Positions 1 to 5,968 of a stretch of DNA of 9,199 bases are shown piece after piece. The notes under the pieces were generated by a model. That model saw nothing but the letters and a program-made list of their open reading frames with translations. It was not told the DNA's origin and searched no databases. How positions within the stretch are numbered: position 1 is the stretch's first letter; every line of letters begins with the position of its first letter. This DNA comes from Bacillota bacterium. GTDB taxonomy: Bacteria > Bacillota > Clostridia > Peptostreptococcales > Thermotaleaceae. Where the stretch lies: positions 1 through 9,199 of the forward strand of contig JAMNXX010000253.1 of assembly GCA_023623095.1 (NCBI GenBank). Direction: 5' to 3'. Both the position numbers and the translations under genes were made by a program.

Positions 1-427
1 GAAGATATGCCAAATTTTCGAAATAGGCTAAATCCCTATTTTTCTTCTTTTTAAAGATATTCTTTTTCCGAACATTTTGTCCTAGAAACAAATATAAGAA
101 AAATCCAATGACCGGTACTAAAAAAAGAACAAGCAGCCATGCGATCGTCTTGGAAGGGTTTTTGTTCTCCAAAAAAATCAATATCCCGATAAAAATACTA
201 TATAATGTAAAAATAACACCTAGAAATCCCTTTATCTTTTCTAAATAATTTATGAAATCCACTTTCGTAAAACTATATAAGCTGCATTGGATTTCTTTCG
301 TTCTTTCTATCGCTTCATTAAAAAAAGCACAGCGATGAAAGCTCAGTGCATCCCCTTCGATTGTGAATAAGCCAAAAATGAAAACGAGATAGAACCCAAA
401 AAACACCAAGTGATATCCCCTGCTCAT
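1..427 (-). CDS. cls: Cardiolipin synthase, N-terminal part (runs off the window)
   Basis: An open frame of 142 codons starts at ATG 425-427 and is still open at the window edge. GGGGGA just upstream serves as ribosome binding site. Three hydrophobic segments are visible: residues about 6-23, 68-86 and 95-115. The last two fit the PLDc_N membrane region of bacterial cardiolipin synthases; the signature around residues 87-116 reads ENKNPSKTIAWLL, then PVIGFFLYLFLG, and is followed by a basic cytoplasmic stretch. The catalytic HKD phospholipase D motifs would lie beyond the edge. The family condenses two phosphatidylglycerols to cardiolipin at the membrane. The stretch between segments 1 and 2 (about 45 residues, two cysteines) is longer than I expect for the family. 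It lies 209 bp downstream of the XRE regulator gene on the same strand, so co-transcription is possible although a promoter is also visible. The family call rests on the N-terminal region only. Confidence 0.75.
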   Translation of the reverse strand, partial: MSRGYHLVFFGFYLVFIFGLFTIEGDALSFHRCAFFNEAIERTKEIQCSLYSFTKVDFINYLEKIKGFLGVIFTLYSIFIGILIFLENKNPSKTIAWLLVLFLVPVIGFFLYLFLGQNVRKKNIFKKKKNRDLAYFENLAYL

Positions 428-520
428 ATTCCCCCGCCCTCCACCGATCTGCCTGCTCCGAAAATAAAGAAAGCGCCTGATTCCATTTCGCCATGATAAA
501 ATAAATATCGGCTTCTATTT

Positions 521-549
521 ATTATATGAAAAAAATACTTTTTTGTTTC
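521..549 (-). promoter_or_regulatory. Candidate promoter for cls with overlapping palindrome
   Basis: On the minus strand a TATAAT -10 box lies at 521-526. A weak -35 (GAAACA, 3/6) lies 17 bp upstream at 544-549. The perfect inverted repeat AATAAATA/TATTTATT (500-507 and 516-523) overlaps the -10 box and could bind a regulator. The predicted leader is about 85 nt. The -10 box is good but the -35 is poor, so this is only a candidate. Confidence 0.35.
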
Positions 550-636
550 ATCAGAGGAAAAAATCGTTTTGACATTTATAGAAGCACGCATCTGATAATC
601 TTATCTTTGTATATACCCAATTTTTTATGACTGCGT

Positions 637-1329
637 TCAAAAATCAATTTCAATCCGCACCACTTTCCCTAAAACTTTTAACTCTTTTATCGGTTTGGCG
701 ACCGTTTTCTGCTCCTTATAATAAGAAATCAGCTGCACTTGATTGCTGCCTTCCCGCTTTATTTTCCTAATCTTTCTATTCCCATCCACCTCTACCAATA
801 CAAACGAACCATCGACCCATTCCGAGCTCAAGTAAATGAATGCCCGATCCCCCCGATGCATCCGAAATCCTTTCATCAGATCATCCGGAAGCATGATGTA
901 AACCAACTTTTCTGGCTGCACGCCTTCCACTTTCCCATTAATAATAGGAAAGCTTTTATACCCTACAATTTTCTTCATATCGAAATCTGCATAAACAGGA
1001 ACCTTTCTCACAATCCCGGCCAATGCCTCTGCCCATTGATCTAAAGGTTTCTCTTGTTTCTTAGTCGAAATTCTTGTTTCTGCTTTCTCAAAAATATCCT
1101 CTCTTTCCCGATCCCCTTTTCCCCCTTCTTCAATATTATCCAGCTGCATATTTAAATCCTGTCCAAGAATCTTTGAAAGCTGTTCCAATAATTTTTCGTT
1201 AATGATTCTCTTTCCCGTTTCAACATCTTCAATAAAATTGGGAGATACCCCGCACTTTCGGGCAAGCTGCTTCGTACTTAAACCCTTTTGGATCCTTTTT
1301 TCTCTGATCTTCTCTCCGATTCTGCTCAT
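637..1329 (-). CDS. XRE-family regulator with degenerate S24 (LexA-like) domain
   Basis: The 230-residue protein has an N-terminal helix-turn-helix of XRE type at about residues 5-58 (GLSTKQLARKCGVSPNFIEDVE). It continues with a charged linker (60-95) and a C-terminal domain (about 108-228) with the fold signature of LexA/CI-type S24 peptidases (VPVYADF, then DDLMKGFRMHRGD, then VDGSFVLVEVDG, then a basic strand). By eye, the catalytic serine position of the DDSM motif is Leu151 and the catalytic lysine position is Arg188, and no Ala-Gly cleavage site is present at the usual place. The domain therefore probably serves for dimerisation or sensing, not self-cleavage. AAAGGAT upstream of ATG 1327-1329 is the ribosome binding site. 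It is likely a repressor; its targets are unknown, though cls downstream and its own promoter are natural candidates. Known: XRE-S24 proteins are often phage or stress repressors. Inferred: no RecA-dependent cleavage. Confidence 0.85.
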   Translation of the reverse strand: MSRIGEKIREKRIQKGLSTKQLARKCGVSPNFIEDVETGKRIINEKLLEQLSKILGQDLNMQLDNIEEGGKGDREREDIFEKAETRISTKKQEKPLDQWAEALAGIVRKVPVYADFDMKKIVGYKSFPIINGKVEGVQPEKLVYIMLPDDLMKGFRMHRGDRAFIYLSSEWVDGSFVLVEVDGNRKIRKIKREGSNQVQLISYYKEQKTVAKPIKELKVLGKVVRIEIDF

Positions 1330-1346
1330 GAATATTCAATCCTTTC

Positions 1347-1364
1347 AATTGATATTGTCAAATT
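1347..1364. promoter_or_regulatory. Possible operator palindrome upstream of the XRE gene
   Basis: The imperfect inverted repeat AATTGA-TATTG-TCAAATT lies between the candidate -10 box and the ribosome binding site of the XRE gene. XRE repressors commonly bind such palindromes to control their own gene. No second copy was found near cls, so the role is inferred from position only. Confidence 0.25.
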
Positions 1365-1389
1365 CCCTTTTATTTTAAATCTTACATCT

Positions 1390-1418
1390 ATTATAAATGT
1401 TGGAAGGCGAAACTTCAG
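1390..1418 (-). promoter_or_regulatory. Candidate promoter of the XRE regulator gene
   Basis: A perfect TATAAT -10 box sits at 1390-1395 on the minus strand, about 60 bp before the start codon. A weak -35 (CTGAAG, 3/6) is placed 17 bp upstream at 1413-1418. Confidence 0.4.
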
Positions 1419-1448
1419 CAATATGCTTTTAGACAAAAAATAAATAAA

Positions 1449-1520
1449 GTACTTATAAAAAATACCTGTTAAAATGTGGTTTCCTATATTTCACATAGAT
1501 AGGGAACTATTTATAAGTAC
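1449..1520. repeat. 11-bp perfect inverted repeat pair, 72-bp span
   Basis: GTACTTATAAA (1449-1459) and TTTATAAGTAC (1510-1520) are exact reverse complements separated by 50 bp. The enclosed DNA contains a smaller imperfect pair (TTCCTAT and ATAGGGAA). No ORF or terminator tail accompanies it; it could be paired operator sites or part of a decayed element. Confidence 0.4.
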
Positions 1521-1686
1521 AATACGAGTATATCAAGAATTTATTAAGGTTAAAAGGAAGTGAAATAAAAATTGCCTATTATTGATGCTATCGGCTATTA
1601 AGACCTGCAATATTGTCGAACAAACTATCTTAACTTTAACAATATAATCATAGGGGCTAAATAGCATTCAAATCCAAAGATAGCAA

Positions 1687-1726
1687 AAAGTCCTATTTGT
1701 GAGAACTATCTCATAAATAGGACTTT
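1687..1726 (-). terminator. Rho-independent terminator downstream of the ggt/antiporter block
   Basis: A 16-bp stem (1689-1704 with 1709-1724) closes a four-base loop, with a single G/T mismatch at 1699/1714. On the minus strand it is followed by TTTTTGC, ending the transcript that carries ggt and the antiporter remnant about 55 bp after the latter's restored stop. The plus-strand side also has a T-rich flank (TTTCTTTT), so it may act in both directions. Confidence 0.85.
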
Positions 1727-1777
1727 CTTTTATATGTGCATATACATTTTCATTGATTGAGCAATATTAAAAATTTA

Positions 1778-2298
1778 TTACAACAGGTATCCGGCAATAA
1801 TAAATGCAATTACAGCTATAACATATGGGACTGCAATGATTGGCAATGACGTTTTTGCATAATCAATATTCCTAGATTTCTTTTGTCCTTATTTTCAGTT
1901 GCGAACGTTTGATTATTACTTTCCACGTTTTCTTGGATTTCAATATCATCAGGTTCAGTCGCAACTGCTTGTTTATTAACTTCTATGTTTTCAGTAACTT
2001 CAGCCCTCTCGGGAAACAGAAGACCTTTTTCTTCAGCTCCCCGGACAGCTTTTTTCATTGGCCCCCACAATGGTAATATGCCAACCGTTATTAAAAATGC
2101 AACAACAAAAGCTGCGATAGGATAGAAAAGATATGGTATTGTTGCAATATAAGTTGCAGTTCCTGTTCCAGGGAGAGCAACGCCGTTTCCTTCCAATTGT
2201 CCGGCAAAGAATGCAGACCAAGTAGAGAATGGTACTAAAACACATACTATTGTTCCTGTAGCTTGAATAATATAAGCAAGTAAAACTCGTGGCACTCT
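1778..2298 (-). pseudogene. NhaC-type antiporter remnant, front-truncated and frameshifted
   Basis: The first frame encodes a membrane segment typical of the NhaC family of Na+/H+ and related antiporters: LLAYIIQATGTIVCVLVPFSTW, a loop GQLEGNGVALPGTG, TIPYLFYPIAAFVVAFLITVG and PLWGPMKKA. Family members are usually about 450-530 residues; here everything before the last third is missing, because homology begins directly at the ggt stop codon. After an acidic extension with two copies of an ENxExNxQxxATE repeat, the frame runs into a TAG at 1816-1818. A -1 shift at the A-run 1881-1884 restores a sensible end, DYAKTSLPIIAVPYVIAV then AFIIAGYLL, stopping at TAA 1778-1780. The final hydrophobic helix makes it clear that this is the original C-terminus. 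No ribosome binding site precedes an in-frame start at the junction. An intact relative would probably have moved a substrate or product of the neighbouring hydrolase; that is inference. Confidence 0.8.
1894..1992 (-). repeat. Two 39-bp coding repeats with 60-bp period
   Basis: Within the antiporter remnant the 13-residue unit ENIEVNKQAVATE (1954-1992) recurs as ENVESNNQTFATE (1894-1932). The DNA copies also align codon by codon, so this is an old tandem duplication of 60 bp in the acidic extension between the last two membrane helices. Confidence 0.6.
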
Positions 2299-2300
2299 AA

Positions 2301-3893
2301 TTAGTAACCGATAGCACATCCATCTTTGCGATCATCGCTACCCCCAGCATATGTTCCTTCATCAGAATTTATCATTATGCCTTGAAACCCTCCAAAAATA
2401 TCATATCCCGATATAATGAAGTGTCCTTTTTTCATTAGTTTTGTAGTTTCTTGCCATGAGATACCAGATTCTAAGGCAACTCCTTCGGCAGTATGACAAA
2501 CTCTCGGAGCTTCTCCAGCTTCTTGAATATTCATGCCAAACTCCACTAAGTTAAGTAATACCTGAACATGGCCTTGTGGCTGCATATCTCCGCCCATAAC
2601 GCCATAGCTAAGCCATGGTTTACCATCTTTCATTACAAACGCGGGGATGATCGTATGCAAAGGTCTTTTTGAAGGTTCTAAGTAATTTAAGTGTCCAGGT
2701 TCTAAGGAAAATAATGTTCCTCTATTTTGTAGTATGATTCCAGTCCCTTTAGGAACAATTCCTGAACCAAATTCCCAGTATATACTTTGGATAAATGAAA
2801 TAATATTTCCGTATTTGTCAGCCACTGTTAAATATACTGTATTTGAAGACTTTTCCTCCCAATCAGAAATTTCGGATGCTTTATTGAGATTAATTAACTT
2901 TCTTCTCTCCGAAGCATATTCTTTTGAAATAATTCTTTCTGTAGGTAAGTCTGCAAAACTTGGGTCAGCAACATATTTCGCTCGATCTGCAAACGCTGCC
3001 TTTTTAGCTTCAATTATTAAATGCAAATAATCAGCACTATTATGTCCAAGGGATTTCATATCATATCCCTCTAAAATATTAAGCATTTCTAGTACCATCG
3101 CCCCTTGCCCATTTGGAGGCAGCTCATACACATCATATCCACGATAATTTGTACTTATCGGATCAACCCACTCAGACTTATGATTTTTGAAATCTTCAAT
3201 TTTAAGGTGGCCACCTAGCTCCTTAATGCAAGCACATATTTTTTCTGCAAGTTCTCCTTCATAAAAACATCTACATCCCTCTCGCGCAATTACCTCTAAA
3301 CTGTCTGCATAATCTGGGTTTGAAAAAACTTCTCCTTCTCTGGGTGAACGCCCATTTCTGAGGAAAACCCTTTTGGCTTCGTCCGTTTCAAGGCTCTTTT
3401 TATTCATTTCCCATTGATGAGAAATGATATCAGTTACAGGAAATCCATAACGAGCATATTCGATTGCTGGCTGTAAAAGCTCATCAAAAGCTATCGTTCC
3501 ATATCTTTTATGTAGAACATCCCAAGCATCAACTGCACCTGGCACTGTAACAGTATGAACACCTGTTAAAGGTAGTTTCTCATAACCAGTTTCTTTTTTT
3601 AACTTAACTGCATCAATTGAAGCAGCTGATCTTCCACTTCCATTTAAACCTACTAGCTCCTTTTTTTGATTATCCCAATAAATCGCAAATGCATCCCCAC
3701 CGATACCTGTCGCAAATGGCTCTACTACGCCTAATACTGCAGATGCAGTTATCGCAGCATCTACAGCATTACCTCCTTTCATTAAAACTTGTAGCCCTGC
3801 AGATACAGCAAGAGGTTGACTTGACGCTATCATTCCATTGCGGCTCCACACTACAGATCTAGCATTTTTACTAGGGGTTGGTCTATCACCCAT
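2301..3893 (-). CDS. Gamma-glutamyltransferase-family Ntn-hydrolase (HpxW/YwrD-like)
   Basis: The 530-residue protein covers a full GGT-fold precursor, which normally cleaves itself into two subunits. The likely new N-terminal nucleophile is Thr352 in SSNTVYLTVADKYGN; the oxyanion-hole pair is in MGGD (433-436); the C-terminus SDDRKDGCAIGY is typical. The motifs VPGAVDAW (117-124), GSGRS (85-89) and FIQSIYWEFGSG fit the HpxW/YwrD branch better than classical Ggt; HpxW of Klebsiella is known as an oxamate amidohydrolase. The arginine that holds the gamma-glutamyl carboxylate in classical enzymes (Arg114 in E. coli, in an REKAP-like motif) is not apparent, so glutathione may not be the substrate. 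I see no signal peptide, suggesting a cytoplasmic enzyme. ATG 3891-3893 is preferred because GGGAGG then lies 7 bases upstream; the ATG at 3897-3899 is nearly on top of it. The gene is followed without a gap by the antiporter remnant. Confidence 0.85.
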   Translation of the reverse strand: MGDRPTPSKNARSVVWSRNGMIASSQPLAVSAGLQVLMKGGNAVDAAITASAVLGVVEPFATGIGGDAFAIYWDNQKKELVGLNGSGRSAASIDAVKLKKETGYEKLPLTGVHTVTVPGAVDAWDVLHKRYGTIAFDELLQPAIEYARYGFPVTDIISHQWEMNKKSLETDEAKRVFLRNGRSPREGEVFSNPDYADSLEVIAREGCRCFYEGELAEKICACIKELGGHLKIEDFKNHKSEWVDPISTNYRGYDVYELPPNGQGAMVLEMLNILEGYDMKSLGHNSADYLHLIIEAKKAAFADRAKYVADPSFADLPTERIISKEYASERRKLINLNKASEISDWEEKSSNTVYLTVADKYGNIISFIQSIYWEFGSGIVPKGTGIILQNRGTLFSLEPGHLNYLEPSKRPLHTIIPAFVMKDGKPWLSYGVMGGDMQPQGHVQVLLNLVEFGMNIQEAGEAPRVCHTAEGVALESGISWQETTKLMKKGHFIISGYDIFGGFQGIMINSDEGTYAGGSDDRKDGCAIGY

Positions 3894-3995
3894 TACCATC
3901 CCTCCCTAAATATTATTAATAAAATCTTAAACCAATTTAATGAACGCGCTTTTCATATTGCAATTAACAACATATATACCGTACCCTTATGATTT

Positions 3996-4191
3996 GTACA
4001 GGTTCTTTAATTAAATAAATGATGTTTCCTAGAACAGTTTTAATTTGTGCAAATTTAAATGAATCCATTTTTGTTATGTGGTGTTGATTTTAATAACAAT
4101 ATTTTGTCTATTTTAAAACATTTATATAGCATTCATTGAAATAATTCGCCTCCTTGTTTTGTAAATAAGAACACATTTAAAGAACCTATAC
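3996..4191. repeat. Segment bounded by 15-bp inverted repeats (MITE-like?)
   Basis: GTACAGGTTCTTTAA at 3996-4010 and TTAAAGAACCTATAC at 4177-4191 are reverse complements with one mismatch in 15. They enclose 166 bp of AT-rich non-coding DNA. No clear target-site duplication is visible on the flanks and no transposase is present, so a small non-autonomous element or a deletion remnant of an insertion sequence is only a possibility. Confidence 0.4.
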
Positions 4192-4250
4192 TTCTCTAAA
4201 AGCGAACAAGCCTATAGCCTAAAACAGCATATTTGGAATACATGTTATAT

Positions 4251-4343
4251 TAGGAGTCGAACTGTCTCACGACGTTCTGAACCCAGATCGCGTGCCTCTT
4301 TAATGGGCGAACAGCCCAACCCTTGGAACCGACTTCTGTCTCA
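4251..4343 (-). pseudogene. 23S rRNA fragment (domain V, A-loop to helix 93 region)
   Basis: Read on the minus strand, about 93 bases match the part of 23S rRNA that in E. coli spans roughly positions 2500-2610. Recognisable blocks are AAGTCGG, CCAAGGGTTGGGCTG, TTCGCCCATTAAAG, GGCACGCGA, CTGGGTTCAGAACGTCG and TGAGACAGTTCG. The A-loop hairpin GGGCTGTTCGCCC is intact. Departures from my recollection of the Firmicutes consensus include GGTTCC for GGTCCC, AAAGAGGCACG for AAAGTGG or AAAGCGG, GCGATC for GCGAGC, and divergence at both ends (CTGAGACAG, TTCGACTCCTA). It is therefore a decayed piece, not a functional gene: no rest of the rRNA operon, no tRNA and no rRNA promoter flank it. Edges are set where similarity fades and are good to a few bases. 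Confidence 0.85.
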
Positions 4344-4350
4344 GAAAGAT

Positions 4351-4389
4351 AAAAAATATCTATCTTTATAAAGAAAAGATAGATATTTT
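4351..4389 (-). terminator. Terminator of the MoeA-like gene
   Basis: A perfect 15-bp stem (4353-4367 with 4375-4389) closes a seven-base loop, and on the minus strand runs into TTTTTTATC. It begins about 18 bases after the stop of the molybdopterin-binding gene. The stem is poor in GC, so efficiency is uncertain. Confidence 0.7.
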
Positions 4390-4407
4390 ATCCAGGAAAA
4401 TCTCATT

Positions 4408-5430
4408 TCAACTTCTCCCAAAATAACATCGTGGATATCTACAATCTTTGCAGCCCATACATAGACCGCCTTCGCCATAGCTCGCAATTTCGTCCTCAGT
4501 GATCTCAATACCGGCAAAAACCCGGGGCAGGAACACATCAAGGCTAGTGGTAGGACTATGCATCGACGCTCCCGGCACCCCTATCAACATCGTATTGTCT
4601 AAATAAGCCATTGTAAGCATATTCCCTGGCTGCATCGGTACTCCCTGCGTAACGAGCCTTGCACCGCTCTTGCGAATCGCAGTGGGAGTCAAATCATCAG
4701 GGTCAACGGACATGCCGCCTGTCAATAATATCAATTCCGCTCCTTGCGATTTGAAATCCCTGATTGCTTCCAAAATCAAATCAAGATCATCCGGGCACTT
4801 CGTAAACTTCAGAATTTCTGCTCCATATCGATTCAATTTCTCTGTCATTATCGGTTCAAAGCGATCTTTAATTCTGCCATAATATACCTCGCTGCCCGTA
4901 ATGATCACGCCTGATTTCAGCGGTTTAAATGGCCGAACCATCAGCACGGGAGAATGCTCTTTTGCAATTCGAGCCGCTTCCAAAACATTTTGACGCTTTG
5001 TAACGAGAGGGATGATTCGAGTCCCTGCCAATTTATCTCCCTTTTTGACAGGCGTAAAATTCGGCAAGCAAGCAACGGTATAGTCAGGAACACGATTAAT
5101 CGCTTTCAGTGCTTCCCGATCGATACAAAATAGTCCGTCGATAGTGGAATTTATTTGAACTTTTCCTTCTGAGGGATTGGAATAGACCAGATTCTCTCCA
5201 CAAATCACTTTCGCCAAGGCCAATGCCGCATCATCCTCATGAACCTCGTCCGCTTTTGGATCCCACACAAAAATATGAGATTCACCGATATCCAGAAGCT
5301 CAGAGATATCTTCCTCGGTAATCACATGGCCCCTTTTAAACTTTACCCCTTTAAAGCCACCTTCAAGAATTGCCGTTATATCATGGCATAGGACTTGACC
5401 TACTGAATCCTCTACCCTTATTTTTTTCAT
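4408..5430 (-). CDS. MoeA-like molybdopterin-binding protein with C-terminal Cys cluster
   Basis: The 340-residue protein carries a MoCF-type molybdopterin-binding domain at about residues 172-305 (SGVIITGSEVYYGRI, then ILLTGGMSVDPDD at 234-246, then GVPGAS at 284-289). An N-terminal part (1-165) resembles the outer domains of MoeA. The conserved GxPGNP of true MoeA is GVPGAS, and the protein is about 60 residues shorter than usual, so insertion of molybdate itself is not assured. The C-terminus adds C-x2-C-x2-C-x4-C (Cys324, 327, 330, 335), a likely Zn or Fe-S site. This arrangement is known to me from clostridial molybdopterin-binding proteins that accompany molybdenum hydroxylases or tungsten enzymes; no such enzyme is in this window. 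GGAGG seven bases before ATG 5428-5430 fixes the start. It has its own promoter (5640-5668), a leader of about 200 nt and its own terminator, so it is a single-gene unit. The role is probably in assembly or sulfuration of the cofactor of a distant enzyme (inference). Confidence 0.8.
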   Translation of the reverse strand: MKKIRVEDSVGQVLCHDITAILEGGFKGVKFKRGHVITEEDISELLDIGESHIFVWDPKADEVHEDDAALALAKVICGENLVYSNPSEGKVQINSTIDGLFCIDREALKAINRVPDYTVACLPNFTPVKKGDKLAGTRIIPLVTKRQNVLEAARIAKEHSPVLMVRPFKPLKSGVIITGSEVYYGRIKDRFEPIMTEKLNRYGAEILKFTKCPDDLDLILEAIRDFKSQGAELILLTGGMSVDPDDLTPTAIRKSGARLVTQGVPMQPGNMLTMAYLDNTMLIGVPGASMHSPTTSLDVFLPRVFAGIEITEDEIASYGEGGLCMGCKDCRYPRCYFGRS

Positions 5431-5639
5431 ATGACAACCTCCACTTTATCCCCTATGATTTTTTAAATTTTGCTTATTATTTTTTAAATAGATTTTCAGA
5501 GAATAAAGCTGCTATCTCCGTGCGAGAAAATATCATGGATGATTCCGAATGCATTGCATAAAAAACAGGCATTTATTGCTTTTTAAAATGTTTTGGCTTG
5601 AAAGCAACCATTATTCTTGTACGAGATTATTCTCATTTG

Positions 5640-5668
5640 AATATAGTACAGAAAAAATAGAATGTCAA
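5640..5668 (-). promoter_or_regulatory. Near-consensus sigma-A promoter of the MoeA-like gene
   Basis: TTGACA (5663-5668) and TATATT (5640-5645) are separated by exactly 17 bp on the minus strand. The predicted start is near 5633, giving a leader of about 200 nt before the coding region. Two AGAATAAT direct repeats (5626-5633 and 5610-5617, 16 bp apart) lie at the start of the transcript. The first sits in TGAGAATAATCTC, which matches half of a Fur-type box (6 of 7), so metal-dependent control is conceivable but unproven. Confidence 0.8.
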
Positions 5669-5707
5669 TAAGTTCCTATATGATTGAAAAACATTGAAAA
5701 TAAAGAA

Positions 5708-5732
5708 GCTTCGGATTGTCGACATCCGAAGC
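5708..5732 (-). terminator. Second hairpin terminator downstream of cooS
   Basis: A perfect 9-bp stem GCTTCGGAT/ATCCGAAGC closes a seven-base loop. On the minus strand it is followed by TTCTTTATTTTC. It stands between the first cooS terminator and the promoter of the next gene, insulating that promoter. Confidence 0.7.
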
Positions 5733-5776
5733 AATCGAAGTGACAAATGCAGGGAACCCATGTAAAAGACTTGTAG

Positions 5777-5842
5777 GAGAAAAAGCAGAGAAACCTCCGC
5801 ATTTGGCAAAATGTAAGAAACATTCCAAGGAGATTCTCTGCT
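5777..5842 (-). terminator. Large compound hairpin terminator downstream of cooS
   Basis: On the minus strand AGCAGAGAA (5834-5842) pairs with TTCTCTGCT (5784-5792). Inside, CTCC pairs with GGAG, TTGG with CCAA and AATGT with ACATT, giving a long interrupted stem of about 22 bp. The stem is followed directly by TTTTTCTCC. It lies about 155 bases after the cooS stop codon. Confidence 0.75.
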
Positions 5843-5968
5843 CTCTATGATGATAGACGAAAAAAAAGGTTCTTCCCTAAAAGGTAGCATGAAATTATGG
5901 GATAAGAAATCATTGTTTAACCCATCAAAGATATATGATGAAAAGGCAGAAACTGATATACATAGACA

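Larger units (their letters stand above)
1330..1777. other. 448-bp intergenic region without a supported gene
   Basis: This AT-rich stretch separates the XRE gene from the antiporter remnant. It holds the XRE promoter and operator candidates, an 11-bp perfect inverted repeat (1449-1459 with 1510-1520), a good ribosome binding site leading into a nine-codon dead-end frame on the plus strand (about 1552-1604), and the terminator hairpin at 1689-1724. I see no RNA gene or intact coding region. Confidence 0.6.
3894..4407. other. 514-bp gene-free region with rRNA fragment and inverted repeats
   Basis: No supported coding region lies here. The stretch holds the ribosome binding site of the ggt-family gene, a 196-bp segment bounded by 15-bp inverted repeats (3996-4191), a strong Shine-Dalgarno sequence with no ORF behind it (4148-4155), a 23S rRNA fragment (4251-4343) and the terminator of the molybdopterin-binding gene (4351-4389). 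The base composition is distinctly more AT-rich than the genes to the right, except in the rRNA piece. Confidence 0.6.

Noticed and set aside
318..494. 58-codon minus-strand frame starting MAKWNQALSLF and overlapping the start of cls
   Set aside because: The first part looks protein-like, but there is no ribosome binding site, and most of the frame overlaps the well-supported cls frame in another phase.
4341..4541. 66-codon minus-strand frame at the end of the MoeA-like gene
   Set aside because: It lies in another frame inside the coding region, spans the terminator and reads into the rRNA fragment.
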